Shown in pieces: positions 1 through 14,300 of a stretch of DNA of 64,000 nucleotides; within the stretch, counting starts at the first letter, position 1, and every line of letters begins with the position of its first letter. The translations under genes and the position numbers were made by a program. Source of the stretch: Agelas oroides. Its lineage: Eukaryota; Porifera; Demospongiae; Agelasida; Agelasidae. The notes under the pieces were generated by a model. It saw only the letters and a list, made by a program, of their open reading frames with translations. It was not told where the DNA came from and ran no database searches. The DNA lies in contig OX422191.1 of NCBI GenBank assembly GCA_949130485.1, forward strand, positions 6,573,754 to 6,637,753. The letters run 5' to 3'.

Positions 1-316
1 AATCCGCCCTTTGTTCTGTTCCGGATGAATAGTCGACGGTGAGGCCGGCTTCACTTTGTAAGTTGTGCACACGTGGTTTCTGTATAGTTAGCTAAGCTAC
101 ATTATTAGTATAAGTAGCATGGACTGGACATAGAATGAGACAGGGCGTAGAGATGAAACATAACATTATATATAATTTATGTCCCCCCACAAAATCCGCT
201 GTCGTGAAGTTTACCCTCGACTTTATTCCTCCCAATCTCATCTTTAATATGGACCTACGTCGAATGTGTTAGCACTCTGGCACTGTAGCTGGATCAAGGG
301 GTAGTCACTGTATGTC

Positions 317-531
317 GCCTGTTGAAGAGTTTGCGACTGGGATCAAGATTTTTGTGATTTGCAGAAGTTTTGTTCAAATCATCTACAGTGGCTCAATAGT
401 CAAATTGGCAGCCATTCATTGTTGATCTGTTGACGTTTGCTGTTCAAAGCCCACCTTGAGCCCTTGATTGGGTCTTAAAAAGGACAATCGCTTGATTCAA
501 TTTTGATCCCAGTCGCAAGTGCTTCAAGAGG
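317..531. mobile_element. MITE-like foldback element
   Basis: Two arms of about 31 bases face each other. The left arm contains TTGCGACTGGGATCAAGATT (about 328-347) and the right arm carries its near-perfect reverse complement (about 499-518). Homology continues outward through a TTGAAG block on both sides. The roughly 150-base centre has no open frame. This fits a short non-autonomous terminal-inverted-repeat element. No clear target duplication was identified. Confidence 0.6.
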
Positions 532-2340
532 GGACACATGTGGCTACCCCTTGAGGATGGGATGATAATCCATGTGGGCCAGACTTTCAGGAGAGTCTAG
601 GCTGCAAGCTTAAGGATATGAGTCTCTAATTTGACATCTCTGTTGTTTGCTAAATGACGACGTCCTTCCTCAATTTATACAGAGGAGCCTTCTCACCCTA
701 GCGTTTGTCACACAGTCTCTTTTACCCAGGTTATCACTGCAAGTGACAACTAAGGCAGGACGTGTGAGCTGTAGTTCACCGTGCACGGAGTGTCTTGATC
801 ATCCATAAGCTAGGCATCATAGAGACAGTATACCATAAAAGGAAAGTCAGGCAGTAAGTACCCTGCAGTGCTGCACCAATTGAAACTGCTACCTAGGTGG
901 TAGCCTTTCTCGATCTTCACTTGTGGAAAGTGTTTCTGGCAAGACTACCTTGGCTGTGTGTGCCTTAATGCCGCTGTTATCTAGTTATTTATAGTTCTTG
1001 CAGGCAGGATTCCGATTTGTGACATGTTGAGTGGGTGGATTAAAGTACTGCTTCATACCACATTCACTATACCAAGCTAAATCAGTTGTGTCAGAAACAC
1101 CACATCTTAGATATACTTATTCAATTCATCATGAAAGTTGGAGTAGAGATGGTTGATATTCAGATTGTCTTGTCTTTGGTTGATCTCCAGTAGGTATATA
1201 GTAGTAGGGTTGTAGTTTATGAATTTTGACTGGGTAACTGTAAGTTGTTGTTTTTTTACTTAAAACACACTACACCCAGAGATTTTGTCTACTGGAAGGT
1301 GGGGATTGAAGGATTTTAAAGTAAAATGGTATTTTCTCTTCATTGCTGGTGGCACTGATGGTTTCAAACACCACTTGTATATATACTCAAAACATCATGA
1401 GTGTGGAGCCATCTGGTAATGTCACAGATGATGTGGTTCTGGCAGCGCAGTCTCGTCATTGCAGGCAGGATACGTACATTTAATTTACATGTAATTTACT
1501 ACCAGTATACTTCTTTCCTCATCTGACAATGGAAGGTCTTAACACAGAACATGTCTGTCTGTTCTGTATACTAATGACTACCGATGTCTGGAGGTGTGGA
1601 GAATCCTACAAAATCTGAAAGCAGTTTATTGTCATTATCATTGGTGTTGAAGTTTATCACGTTTTGTGTGAACAGAGATTCAGTTTCAGGTTTTGGAGTT
1701 CACATACTACAGACCGTCAGTTTCGTGGTTTTGCAGAGTCTTTACTCAGCTTCCTCTTACTCTGAGTGTTGGGTATACACTGCTAGATGCTTTCTGCTAA
1801 CTAACAAAACCTTGTCAGTGCCAGTCTTTGGTTCCCATAACAAACTTGCCCTAGGCCCATAGATACTATAAAGATAGGTCACTAAACTTCCTGTGGTTAG
1901 CAACGTAAACAATTCCTAGCCTTATCTTACACACAAGAATCAATGCTGTAGTCCAAACTGATCACAAATGGGAAAGTTGTGAGGGTAGACAGCTGCTTCA
2001 GCTTACACATTCTTGTAAGTGGACACTGATGTACTTCTTGCAGTATGTGCCCGAGAGAATTGCTCTTGCAGAATTGGGTTGTGTTATGCAGCATTTGAAT
2101 GGTTACATGTAGATTGGGGAACAGGATACCCATAAATGTGTTTTATAACCTGAGATTGGGATTGAGGTAGATCAATTAGAGCTGTGTAGCACCTATCTCT
2201 CTCTGTCCTGTCTCCACACACTTGCTTTCAAATTATGAAGCCGGTTTGGTCTGAGCATGAGCAACTGTAAGCTGAATAAGTGGATGAAAACTGACAGGAA
2301 GTACATGTAATCCCTTCCTTATCTCCCCTCTTTCTATCTC
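532..2340. other. 5' flank of MyD88, no gene recognised
   Basis: I see no convincing coding exon here. The short open frames lack recognisable domains and splice partners. A pyrimidine-rich tract ending in CAG just before 2350 looks like a 3' splice site 7 bases ahead of the MyD88 start codon, so a 5' untranslated exon probably lies somewhere in this stretch or beyond the window edge. Its position cannot be fixed by eye. Confidence 0.4.
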
Positions 2341-2356
2341 TCTCGTCAGTATTATC

Positions 2357-5300
2357 ATGAGTAAGTTGTCCGATGAGTTGGGCTACCTTGCAAGGCAGGA
2401 TCTCTCTCTCATTCTGGACAATGAGTCACCTCGAGGTAACGACTGGCGTGGTCTGGTCGACTGTATGGGGTTCTCATATACGATGGTCATGATCTTGAGA
2501 CAAAAGTCTAGCCCCACACAGTCACTGCTGGAGGAATGGGAGAGAAACCTGGGTGAGTTGGTGAACTATACGCTGGGGAAAGCCCCTTCCTCTCCCTTTG
2601 TTGCATGGTACTATCTCTTGTTACCATGATAAAGAATGGCCTTGAGGAGATTTAGGGTGGGAGGTGGGAGGTGGGGAGATGAGGAGGTAGGGAGGTGGGG
2701 AGGTGGGGAGATGGGGGTAGTACTGGAAGCCATCCAAAGCAAAGCTCCGAACCAAGTACAATGAATGCTCTCTAATATGGATACTCCTAAAAGTGGTGGT
2801 GTTTAGCCTAACTGTAGTCTTGTACCAAGGCTGTTCATAAAAGTAAAAAAGAAAAAAGGCCTGGTAACTTACGTGGGTTCAAACCGTCCACTTCCTCTGC
2901 CCTACAGTTGGCAGTACCAATCAAATTTGACAGTTGTTGAATTCTTTTGCATCATAAATGCATCACAGTATAATCCCACTAGCTCTTGGAGCGAATGACC
3001 TTTTTGTTCAAACTCCTGCTGACTTGTGTACAACTACTACAGTACCTGCGGACAAAATGGTTGCTTTATAAGCAAGAATTTGTTCGAAAATAGCAGTTTG
3101 ATACTTATTAGTACTACTGTCAGTCAGGCAGATTGACATTGGTGAGCGAGAGCGAGTCCAGTACTGCAAGTGGTGCGTCTAACATATAAGACAGAAACCA
3201 TCCAATATATGCTTGTGTAACAAGTCTAGCTGGCAACAGCACTGTCAACAATGCTTGGCTGTGTTCAAATATCACGTGTTATCCAATATTCATGGCTTAT
3301 ACTGGTTTAGTATAATCCGGATGCAGTTTGAACTTGAGGAAGTTGCCAGGTTGTTTTCCTAGAAACGGCCTGGGTACGAGGCTACCTAACTTTAGAGGAG
3401 AAATATAACACATGCTTTCATGCTTTTACTGACTGTATTGCCCTAAGCGACTTTGCATCATATGTACCATATTTGGTGAAGACTGTTTCGACAGCAGTCA
3501 GTACTGTATGAGATGATGTACTTGGGAGCCATGTAGACAGCCTGCTATCAGATAGTTTGTGTTAAAGGCTCCTCCCCCTACTCTCTAAGTACTAAATACC
3601 CAGTGGTTGTTGTGCTCACTTCACCCATCCTTGTAGTAGCACACACACTGATGCAGGATCCAATTTTAAATGCATTATGACTGCCTCTGTAGGTGCAGAG
3701 GCTACCTTAGACAAGCTGATTGGTCTTGTAGAGCAGCTAGACTGTATGGAGGCTGTGGAGATACTCAAGAAAGCAAAAGGTACATATGCATGCGTCTCTG
3801 GATATAGACTTGAGTTGGAGTGAATTGGGTGGTGCAACAAGTGTTGTGGGTTCGGCTTTTGTTTACTAAGCATTTGAAGCAGTAAGTGCTCTCCAAGTGG
3901 AATGAAAACATGTGGTGGACAGCCAGCCATAACATATCATTAAGCATAACAATTAAAATTCAAACCATGGTAGGTCACTTGTGTAACAGGAAGTTGAATC
4001 ATTCTAAGTCATAATAAAACAATAAGCAAAGCCATTGCATGAATGTTACAGGGTGAGGTCGAACTATTATAACTCACTTGTGGCATGTTACGTGGGTGGA
4101 TTACTGTACCACTTAGTGCCATGTTAGCCATACTAAGCTATGACTGAGTCAGGATGCATATCCTGACATCACAAATGCTATATCTGAGATGCAGTGCCTC
4201 TGATGTCTAGCATAGTCTGAATACAGTGGATCTGACGTCACACGCCGACAGCATAAACTAGCTAAATTTGGACTTAGAATAGCGCTACACTGTTTTACCT
4301 GGAGTTACCAAGAACCTAATACTTGTGTGTTCATGTACCATTGGTATGCCACACATTTATGTAGCACAGGTATAGAAGTATAGAAGGCCTTTGAGCCACT
4401 AAGCAAGCACATGGATGAAAAAAAGCACAATAGTACAGGTGACAAAAGGTGTATAATGTTGGCTTCCCTGCTAGTGCTCATGCACACACTGCAGCAGGCA
4501 TACTTCTACAAGCAGACAATAATAATGACGTGTAAGTTGTACGTGGGCCATTTATATGGCACGCCGTCTGTAACAAGAACAAAGAACCTATATAGGCATG
4601 TAGGGTACTTATTTAGGCCCAAAAAAAAAGAAGCTGCAGACGGCGTACCGTACAGTTAGCAAGTATACTCCTGGGCGTAGCTTGGTCTCATTCCCAAGCC
4701 TTCCCCCCATCCAGTTTTGCTTACTCCATGCAAAAATGGAGGGTGAATGTCAATGTCTAGACAGGTAGGTAGGTAGACAGAGGAAAGGAAGAGCCCTCCG
4801 ACTGAAAGAATGCATGTTGTGCACACTCATTCAGAAACCTTGCTCTTGGGCATACACTACAAGCAAAAGCTTCGAGCTTGTTCTTTCAGCTGGGGACTCC
4901 CCTCTGTCTGCTTGAAGGCAATCAAAAACAGGATGGTGAGAAGGCCTGTGAAAGAAGCTAGGAATTTCCCTTCCAGAACAAAGACATACCTTTCACACAT
5001 GGTGAATTACTTTGTAGGCCTGTCATATGAAATGTGTTGATGTACCTGTATTGATCTCACGTTCTCAGGTACCAGGCGTGAGCTACTACGTATACGTACA
5101 AGAGAAAGTATTTCTAGCTGTGACAGTGGACTCGTATCATCATTTGAGGAAGACAAAGGTTTGTTTATGTTTGCTAAGCTAGTGCTGACTGTAATGCATA
5201 ACATATGTTAAAATTGTGTAAGTGTGTGTACTTGTGTTTACGTGCTTGCTGCCAAGTGCCTTAGTGCAATGCTACTAATAATCTTGTAGCGTCTGTTCTT

Positions 5301-8300
5301 AGTTGGCATGGCTTACATAATTATGCACAAACATGCATCTGTCATGCTTGGGAATCTAATTTGTTTACCCAAGTTACGTAAGTTTATTGTCCCCTGTGCT
5401 GCAGCGGCACTAGTGGTCTCATTGTTTTATGTCGGGGTCAACAAAGCAATGGAGAGAGAAACAGAAGCTCAAAAAGTGGAGTCCAAGGGGCCAGCATAGT
5501 CTCATGTCCGGATCATGTGTGCCTCCCGACAAAAAAGAAGGCTGGTGAACAAAGTCGAATTTCTAGGGCTTGTTTCCAAAAAGTGAAGAGCACCCACTTA
5601 TTACAGTAAATTTTCTTAATCTCTACTTGGTTGATTGCACCCTTTTTGATTGGGTTTGGCACAAAATGTTTTGAAGGTTGCTAGGTTGCACTGTTACAAG
5701 AGTGTACACTAGCCCAAAAAATTCAACTTGGTTTACTAGACTGTTTTTTCCAACCAGAGGGGTCTGGGCACAAAACTAGGGCCAGCAGTGTGAAGTCAAC
5801 TCCTTGCAACATTAAGTATGCAAAAGCAAAGAGGCAGGCAGAGTGAAGCAAAAAGACGGAGATAGTGAAGTTGCTATGCCACACCATTTTGGTGCTAGGT
5901 GAAGGCTGCAACACTCGCTAATGTCTGCAAATTCTCAACAGTGTGCTTTGCCACCCTTTTGTTCATGCCTCAACATGCTCCAGCTCTGACCTCAGTCTTT
6001 GACCATGCTTATATATACGCCTTATGTGCATGAGGCTTACACTGTGCATGCGTATACCTAGTACTAGGTTGATTATAATACATGGATGCATACACTCGTA
6101 TGCACAGGTTAGCATGCATAGTGACATTCGATACCTCTTGACTTTACCATTTGTGAGCTCTTATGCTATCTTCACGACATTGGTCTTTCTTCTGTAGCAG
6201 ACTCGGACCACTCCTATACCAGCTGTAATTCACTAGACTCCTCCCACTTGTGCTCACAGTCCAGAGATGATGAACTCATCACTGAGAATATGCAAAAGAT
6301 GAGTGTTGGTGAGTGGATCACTAAATGAATATAAACACCCCCCCCTGGTTGTTGGGGAGAGCCTAAGCAAGCCACACACTAGATGACTGCATTGTGCATG
6401 CATGTATGTATATATCTAGCTATGCTTGTTTGGACCGACCACTTAACAATAAATTTCAAATAAGCACATTCAAACATTTAGATATCCACATGCAGCCGAG
6501 AGCAAGAGTGAAAGACTACTACTGTAGCGTTGGCATGAAATAGACCAGGAGCAAAGATTGCTCAAGTTGAAGGACGCATGCCAACTTACTTCTGCTTTCT
6601 GTAAGCTACCTCAACTATGTACCAAGACAGCCAATGTAGGCTGTGTCACCATGAAACTGTCAGGTGAGGTCATGCATGAACGATGCTCATACACAGTAGG
6701 GATTCAGCCTATTATCTGATTGTGAAGCTTAGTCCATCTCCTGTGCAGCCATAGTAGCTCCCCTGCAGCTGGATGGACAAATAGCTGCATGCACTGTTTG
6801 TATGTACTCGATGCGAGGTCACTTTGCGCTAACATAAATGATGTGAAACCAGCAGTGTGCTGCTTACTCAGGCTTGCCCTACGATGATAAAGCATCTCAC
6901 GAGATAGTCCTATAGTGGTAACTCAAAGAGAGGGCCTGGCTTGTAATATCCACTTTAGTTTCTGATTCTTCTCATCCATTTGTAGATTCTGTTAAACAGC
7001 CCAAATCACCTGACAATGATGGAAAAGAGAAGCTCGAACGTGCCCTGCAGTACATCCGGAGACAAAAGTATGATGTGTTTCTCTCTTTTGCTCAAGAAGA
7101 TGAGGAATTTGCTGAGGAGGTCAGGCAGAGGCTCATCACACAGGCCAACCTATGTGTATTCGTCCCTAGCGAAGGTCAGTTTGGCAAAAGTTGTTATTAA
7201 ATTTATAGATCTGGAAAAGAGTTGTGAAAATTATCGATCTGACATGCTAACTCAATCATGAAGCACTCCTGTGCAATGACACGGGTGTGATAGTTTGCAT
7301 AACAAACTTGTTGTTGCCTACTGTGCTGGGATAGTGAGGATGGTGTACGTAGTAACTGTTGTCTGCATTGCGTGTAGTGCAAGCTTTTCACAATTTCTCA
7401 ACTCTTTAATGTTGTGAATTTTGAATGTGTGCATAGTGTACAGTTTGGAAACTGAATTTTGGAAACTCCTTTCAACACAATTTCCAAGAAAGGCTATTTG
7501 GATCCTTAAAATGTTAGCACTACAGGTAATTCACTTACCTCCATTTTTGTTTGATTAGGGTTGGTGGCAGGCAAGGTGTATTCAGAGCAGATTGCAGAGA
7601 TGATAAAGAAGGGATGTCGCAAGACAGTTGTAATCCTTTCACCACACTACATTGAATCATCTTGGTGCAGATATGAGGCCCACCATGCTCTTCATGCATC
7701 CCCAAGTAAGCTTACTTTGGGACATTTTATAAGTTGAGGTTCAATCTTGAGATTTATTTACACTATAGTATCATTCTATAATCCTATTGGTCAGTTCCCG
7801 TGGAATGAATCTCAATATTCCACACTTGAATATGATTTTTACAAGGAATGTTATGTAAGCATCACTTTTGTAACAACTTTCAAAGTGCACAAAATTTACT
7901 CGATGATGCGGATTATCCGCCACCATCACTGGATTCAAGGACCGGACATTATATTAGCGCAGTCGCTCATTGTACTAGCCTTTCTCGTCATCGTACAGCA
8001 ATAGAGAGGTCTAAAAACGCAACGTTATCATACTCAACAGTCCAAGTATGTATTGCTACTCCTACCAGAAGCCCCTCAATGTCCCCACTAACATCAAAAT
8101 ATGTATGGAATCCGTGACGTCACGTCTGGGGTGCCTCGGAAGGCTTGCTGGGGTGAATTCTCCATTGCTATATACGGGAACGTAGCCTACATCCAAACCA
8201 TTGCCTTTTCGTGTACAGGGGAAATCCTAAGCTGCTTAGACACCGATTCAGAGTTCAAGCATCGGCCTTTTCAACAGTGGTAGTTCAAACTCTGTGCAAC

Positions 8301-11300
8301 TTTCTTAGACGCCACTGTGGAACTGTTAGATGAACGTGTCTTGTGTGTACTCAACGGTTTGTGGTGGCTACCAAGTGTCTACTAACATCGTAAGTTCTGG
8401 CCGAGTATAACTTACTGTGGTGTGCACCAACCCAAAGTGTCTGTCATCCAGTGTTGGCCAACATCGCATGGCTTTGCTTTGCCAGATACCAGCGAAGGCG
8501 TGCGAGTCAACTATGTACTCAAGAAAAAGCTATCTAGTAACTACATGTAGATACTCGAAGCTAAGCTAGGTGTCGTGGTTGACGATACTTAGTATAGACA
8601 ACTTATTATAGAGCTCATGAGAATCCAACGACAGAAGGAACTGAACAAATACATAAATGCATACACCTTAAATACTACCACACATACATACGTAATTTTA
8701 CATCATAGGATATCACACAGTCATTAGTGTCAGTGCACAGTATCGTAATGTATGCCACAGCTCCCCCTTAAAGTCGGTCTGGAGGGTTTATGGCAGTATC
8801 AGTTCTCGACCTCGTCATGATTCTGCGAGAGATTTCAGTTTCAGTCTCTGGCAGGTGATTCGTTTCTGAGTTCTCTCTCGGTGCGACAGTCAACTGACTT
8901 CAATTGCGTTCAATTTGACCAGACAGAGTTTCTACAACCTACGACCGTGGTCGTCCTGCGGGTGAGATCACTCTTCCTGACACTGGCCCACTGTCTGTGT
9001 GTGATCCAAACCTCTGTATCATCAGGTATAGCTGGCAGATCTTTTGCACGATGTCTCAAATCGAAGTTCTCTTTCTGTTTCACTTTCTGATTCCTGTCCA
9101 GTTCTCTGAAGGTTTTCAGATAAGACCATTGTGGTATTAGCATCTTGTCTGTCTGAGGGACTGAGGTTCGAAGCCTTCTTCCCCTGCTCAATTCCGCTGG
9201 ACTAAGATCACACCAAGACAACGGAGTCGCTCGGTAACTCAATAGAGATGTATGCAGGTCGTCTGACTTCTTTAGCAGATTCTTAACCATCTGAACTGAT
9301 CGCTCAGCCTGCCCATTACTCTGCGGGAATTTCGGGCTACTTGTCAAGTGCTGAAAGCCATATGAGCTTGCAAAACTCATGAATTCTGCTGAAGAGTATT
9401 GTGGTCCGTTATCACTCCGGACAATCTTGGGGATCCCATGTCTCGAGACACAGACTTCAGAGCAGATATGACACTCACTGATATGGTCGATGTCAACTGG
9501 AGCACCTCTGGGTACCTTGAAAAATAGTCTACCACTAGTAGATAGTTTGACGTGTTAAGTTTGAAAAGATCTGTACCCACGACCTGCCAAGGATACTTCG
9601 GCAATTCTGACGTCATCAACAGTTCCTTTTCTTGTCTGCTCTCTTTAGCACATACTCTGCAATTCTGCACAAGTTGAGTAATCTGGTGCATCACTCCTGG
9701 CCACCATACCAATATTGCGGTGCATTTCCGGCACGTGACTGATACTGTAATCGATTTTGGCCATCCTCAGTCTAAATCGGAGTACTCTCGGTGGCAAGTC
9801 ATTCAAATGCTTGCTACTGAGAATAGGTACAAGAGGTTTCTGGTCCGTCTCAATCTCAAACCTACTCCCGAGAACATAGTCCGAGAACTTTTCACAACTC
9901 CAGGTCACCACTAACGCTTCTTTTTCTATTTGTGCATAGCATCTCTCGGTCTCCAAAAGGGAACGGGAAGCGTACACTACCAGCCTCCATTCATCTGCAC
10001 TGCTCTCCTGCAGCAAAACAGCTCCCAAGCCGAAAGATGAAGCGTCTGCAGATACTTTAGACCTGGCTGCTGGATTGTACAAAGCCAACACTGTCGGTCG
10101 CGTTAGCTCCTGTTTCAGCTCATTAAAGGCCCGTTCTTGTTCTGAGCCCCACAACCACGCTCTCTTCGTACTAAGGAGTTCGCGAAGTGGTTTGCCAATC
10201 TCAGCTATGTTAGGGGAAAGTTTGTCCATTTGGTTTACCATCCCCATAGACCTTCTGAGGTCTCTTGGGGAGCGAGGTGGTTCCATCCTGCATATTGCTG
10301 CTGTTTTCTCAGGGTCTGCTCGGACCACATCCTTGCTAACGCAGTGACCAAGAAATTTCACAGATGCTTTGCTGAACTCGCATTTAGCGGCATTTAGTGT
10401 CAGTTCTGCTCGCATTTAGTGTCAGTTCTGCTGACTCGATTCGTTCAAACACCTTGGTTTGTCTCGTGTCGTGCTGCTCTTGATCTCTCCCCACCACCAA
10501 CACATCATCCATATGACACACAACACCCTCTAGGCCCTCCAATAGTTTACTCATACGCTTTTGAAATAGCTCAGGGGAACTAGATATGCCAAAAGGCAAC
10601 TTATTGAAGCAGAATCTCCCAAAGGATGTTAAAATGTGGTTAATGGGCAGGAATCTTCTGATAACGGGATTTGCCAAAACCCACTGTTTGCATCTAGCTT
10701 AGTGAATACAGTGGCCCCGGCAAGTTTGCCTAAAGTCTCGTCGACTGAGGGTATGGTCTTAAGACAGTCTCGTTCAATGGTTTTAAGTCTACACAAATTC
10801 TCACCTCACCCGACTTCTTCGGCACCACCACCATACCCGCGCACCAGGGAGTGGGTGTGTCCATCTTTGAGATCACGCCCATGGAGTCCATTTGCTCCAG
10901 CTCCTGTCGTACTTTGTCACGAAGTGGTAGAGGCACATTCCAAGGAGTGTCCAACGAATATGGAACAGCATCGTCTTTGAGCTGGATTCTGTACTGTTCT
11001 CCCAACGTACCGGGTCCTTCAAACACTGTTGCGAATCGCTCTCGAATAGGGGTGGTCGTTGTGGTGGTTGAATGGACTTGCTTGATGAGATGCAAGTTAT
11101 GGATGGCAGGCAATCCAAGCAGATTGTTCTTTAGGCCACGCACCACAAAAATGATCTCCTTGCTGGATCTCTTGGCGTATGAGACCCTTCTCGTGAACTG
11201 TCCAAGTACGGTTAACGACTGGCCTGCTAGTCCTTGCAGGGATTCCAACTTGTAGTAAGTAGTCTCGGAAATCGTGGTTACCTTGGCTCCCGTGTCTAGC

Positions 11301-14300
11301 TTAAACTGGATTCTTCTCCCAGCTATCCTCAGATTGCTAGTCCAACTAATATCGCTGTTGTTGATTAATGCCCCTAAGAAGGCTGGGTCTTCTGCTTCTA
11401 CTTCATGTGCAGAGCTTATTGCATTTTCTGCAAATTGCTTGTTTGGCTGGACCATCTGTCTCCAGGCCTGTGTTTTATCTGCCCGCATCTACCACAGTTG
11501 TGGTTCATTTGTACTCTAGTACCTCCCCTCTTATCTCTGGCATCTCTGTGGGCATAGCGGTTGTGCTGACTATGGGCATTCTTACTCCTTTGTGGCTTCG
11601 GGTTCCTGACCTCTTCAACACACTTGTGGTCTGTCGTATGCACCTGCTGAGTGTGCCCCCTCACGGCTTCTTTCTGCCGGATTGTCTTTTTAGCTTCCTC
11701 AAGGGTAAGGTCAGCTTGCATTTGAAGAGTCTCTGACACCTTTGTGTTGCGAATGCCTACGACCAGTCTGTCTCGTAGCATTTCGTCTTTCATGTCCCCA
11801 TACTCCGCACATCTCGACTAGACTGTACAAGACTGTTATGTATTCCTCAGCTGACTCACTCTCTAATTGGTCACGCTTGTTGAATCGAGCACGTTCAAAG
11901 ATCATGTTGCGTCAGACCCTGAAGTGAGCATCGAACTTCTCGATGACTTTCGAGTACTTCTTTCTGTCGTCCCCGATATTGGTCGAGGTAAGTACATCGT
12001 CGGCATCTGGACCGAGACAGTAGAGAAGTGTACTAACTTTTCTTTCATCACTCACCCAGAGGCAGTCAGGAACTGCTCAAATTGGTGCTTCCATCTGAGC
12101 CATTGGTCTGGCCTCTTGAAGTCGAATTGCTCCGGGGTTGCTACTGGAATCAGGTTTGCCATCTTACAATCCTGGCGCTGCCACCATGTCGTGGTTGACG
12201 ATACTTAGTATAGACAACTTATTATAGAGCTCATGAGAATCCAACGACAGAGGGAACTGAACAAATACATAAATGCATACACCTTAAATACTACCACACA
12301 TACATACGTAATTTTACATCACAGGATATTACACAGTCATTAGTGTCAGTGCACAGTATCGTAACGTATACCACACTAGGTAGCAACTAGTAAGTATTAT
12401 GTATAAATATACATTTTAGATGTTTCAACTAGCTCTATAGAGCTCCGCTCGCCAGTAGTGATCCCTCCTGCACTGGGTGTTAACCGACTGCTCTGTCACG
12501 TGTCCAAGATAGTCACACAGAGTTTGAACCAACACTGCATGCATGTTGAAAAGGCTGAAACTAGAACTCTGGATCGGTGTCTAGGCAGCTCGGGATTTCT
12601 CCTGTACACAAAGTAGCAGCCATCTAAATGTACATTTAGGTGTCATCTCTTGTTCGCACACATGCAAAAGCAAAACTCACATGGCTTTAGTCAGCAGCTC
12701 ACTAACCTCGTACATTCTTGTGGAGACACACCCCTCATAGTCTTGTTTCCAGGATCATAATGGGAGACACGCCCTCAGTCTTGTTCCCAGGCTCATAATG
12801 GGAGACATGCCCCTCAGTCTTGTTCCCAGGCTCATAATGGGAGACACGCCCCTCAGTCTTGTTTCCAGGCTCATAATGGGAGACACGCCCCTCAGTCTTG
12901 TTCCCAGATGGGAGACACGCCCTTCAGTCTTGTTTCCAGGCTCACAATGGGAGACACGCCCTTCAGTCTTGTTCCCAGGCTCACAATGGGAGACACGCCT
13001 CTCATAGTCTTGTTCCCAGGCTCACAATGGGAGACACGCCCCTCATAGTCTTGTTCCCAGGCTCACAATGGGAGACACGCCCCTCATAGTCTTGTTCCCA
13101 GGCTCACAATGGGAGACACGCCCCTCATAGTCTTGTTCCCAGGCTCACAATGGGAGACACGCCTCTCATAGTCTTGTTCCCAGGCTCATAATGGAAGATG
13201 CATCTTATTCCAAGCTCCTGGCTGAACATTTTAGTGACCAGCAGAAAAGTTTCCAAGTGGTGAGACCATAGCAGTGCATGCGTAAGTACATAGCAGCTCA
13301 GGGATCTGGGGGCATGCCACCTAGGTAAAGCTGCTCTGAGGTTACTTGGGAAACCAATTTTTTCAATGATTCACACGAGAATATTACAGGGTTTTTCCGA
13401 ATCTTTGCATCACTCATGCAGGCTATGTTTAAATTGTCAACAACACTTTCATCCAAAGATCCAGATCAAGTATTTCTGATGATATGACAATAGAGCAGGT
13501 GCCATGGTGGATATGTTCATGCTGTAAAATGAGAGGAAATGCTACGTTGTATGTTTGTTGGCTTGAGTACCTTAGCTAAGTTTTTAAGGGTACAAAGAAT
13601 CTGCTCTTTTTCTTCGGAAAACTATTGCTCAGACAGTATTCCTTCTTCCAAAAGTTTCTTCAGTCGTTCCAGATCTTCCAGACAGCTTTGTCGCACACAT
13701 GATGCTTTCATTGACTAGCACACTGTGCATCAGATGAATTGCGTCCTAAAATGAGAAATTACATAAACCATAAGTATTTGCTCAAATGTATCCTACACAG
13801 TGGTGTTGCCTAGGTTACAAGCTAAATATTAGTTATCCTTCCATGGTAGGTGGTCTTACGTATACTGTACTGGCACCCTGTTTGCATAAACATATACTTA
13901 TATCTCCACACAAGAAGATGAATGCCTAACTGTACCATCACTGCTGTGATGTGCATTAATTGTAGGCTTTATACTGCACCCTCAGTCAAAACTAGAGGCA
14001 GCTCAGCACACATGCAACACAGCCTTCTATAATCTCCACATTCTCTCCAATTATATACATGTAATGCGCACGTGAGGAAAGGCTCTCCCCACCTTTACGT
14101 ACTGCAAACAATGGAAAGCTGTGCAGGCCTGGGAATGGGGCTAAGAAGCACCAAAACCATTAAATTCTTAACAGTGAATATGATGCACTTACAAGCATGC
14201 AGAATGCACCTAACAAGGGTTAGCACAGTATGTCAGAGCACTACTATGACACTATCCAGATAGACTGAAATGACTTGCTATGCCCTAGCCTTGTTCCAAG

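Larger units (their letters stand above)
8571..12375 (-). mobile_element. Ty3/gypsy-type LTR retrotransposon, antisense in MyD88 intron 6
   Basis: The element is 3.8 kb, flanked by two 189-bp LTRs and a CTAGG target duplication. Read on the minus strand the order is LTR, primer-binding site, gag, protease, reverse transcriptase, RNase H, integrase, polypurine tract, LTR. That order (integrase last) is the Ty3/gypsy arrangement; I see no envelope gene. The coding part is broken into several frames, so the copy looks non-autonomous. The LTRs differ at 5 of 189 positions by my count, all transitions, which indicates a moderately old insertion. It opposes MyD88 transcription and lies wholly inside the last intron, so it should not alter the protein. 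Confidence 0.93.

Noticed and set aside
9720-11736. Plus-strand open frames across the retrotransposon
   Set aside because: Shadows of the minus-strand pol and gag genes.
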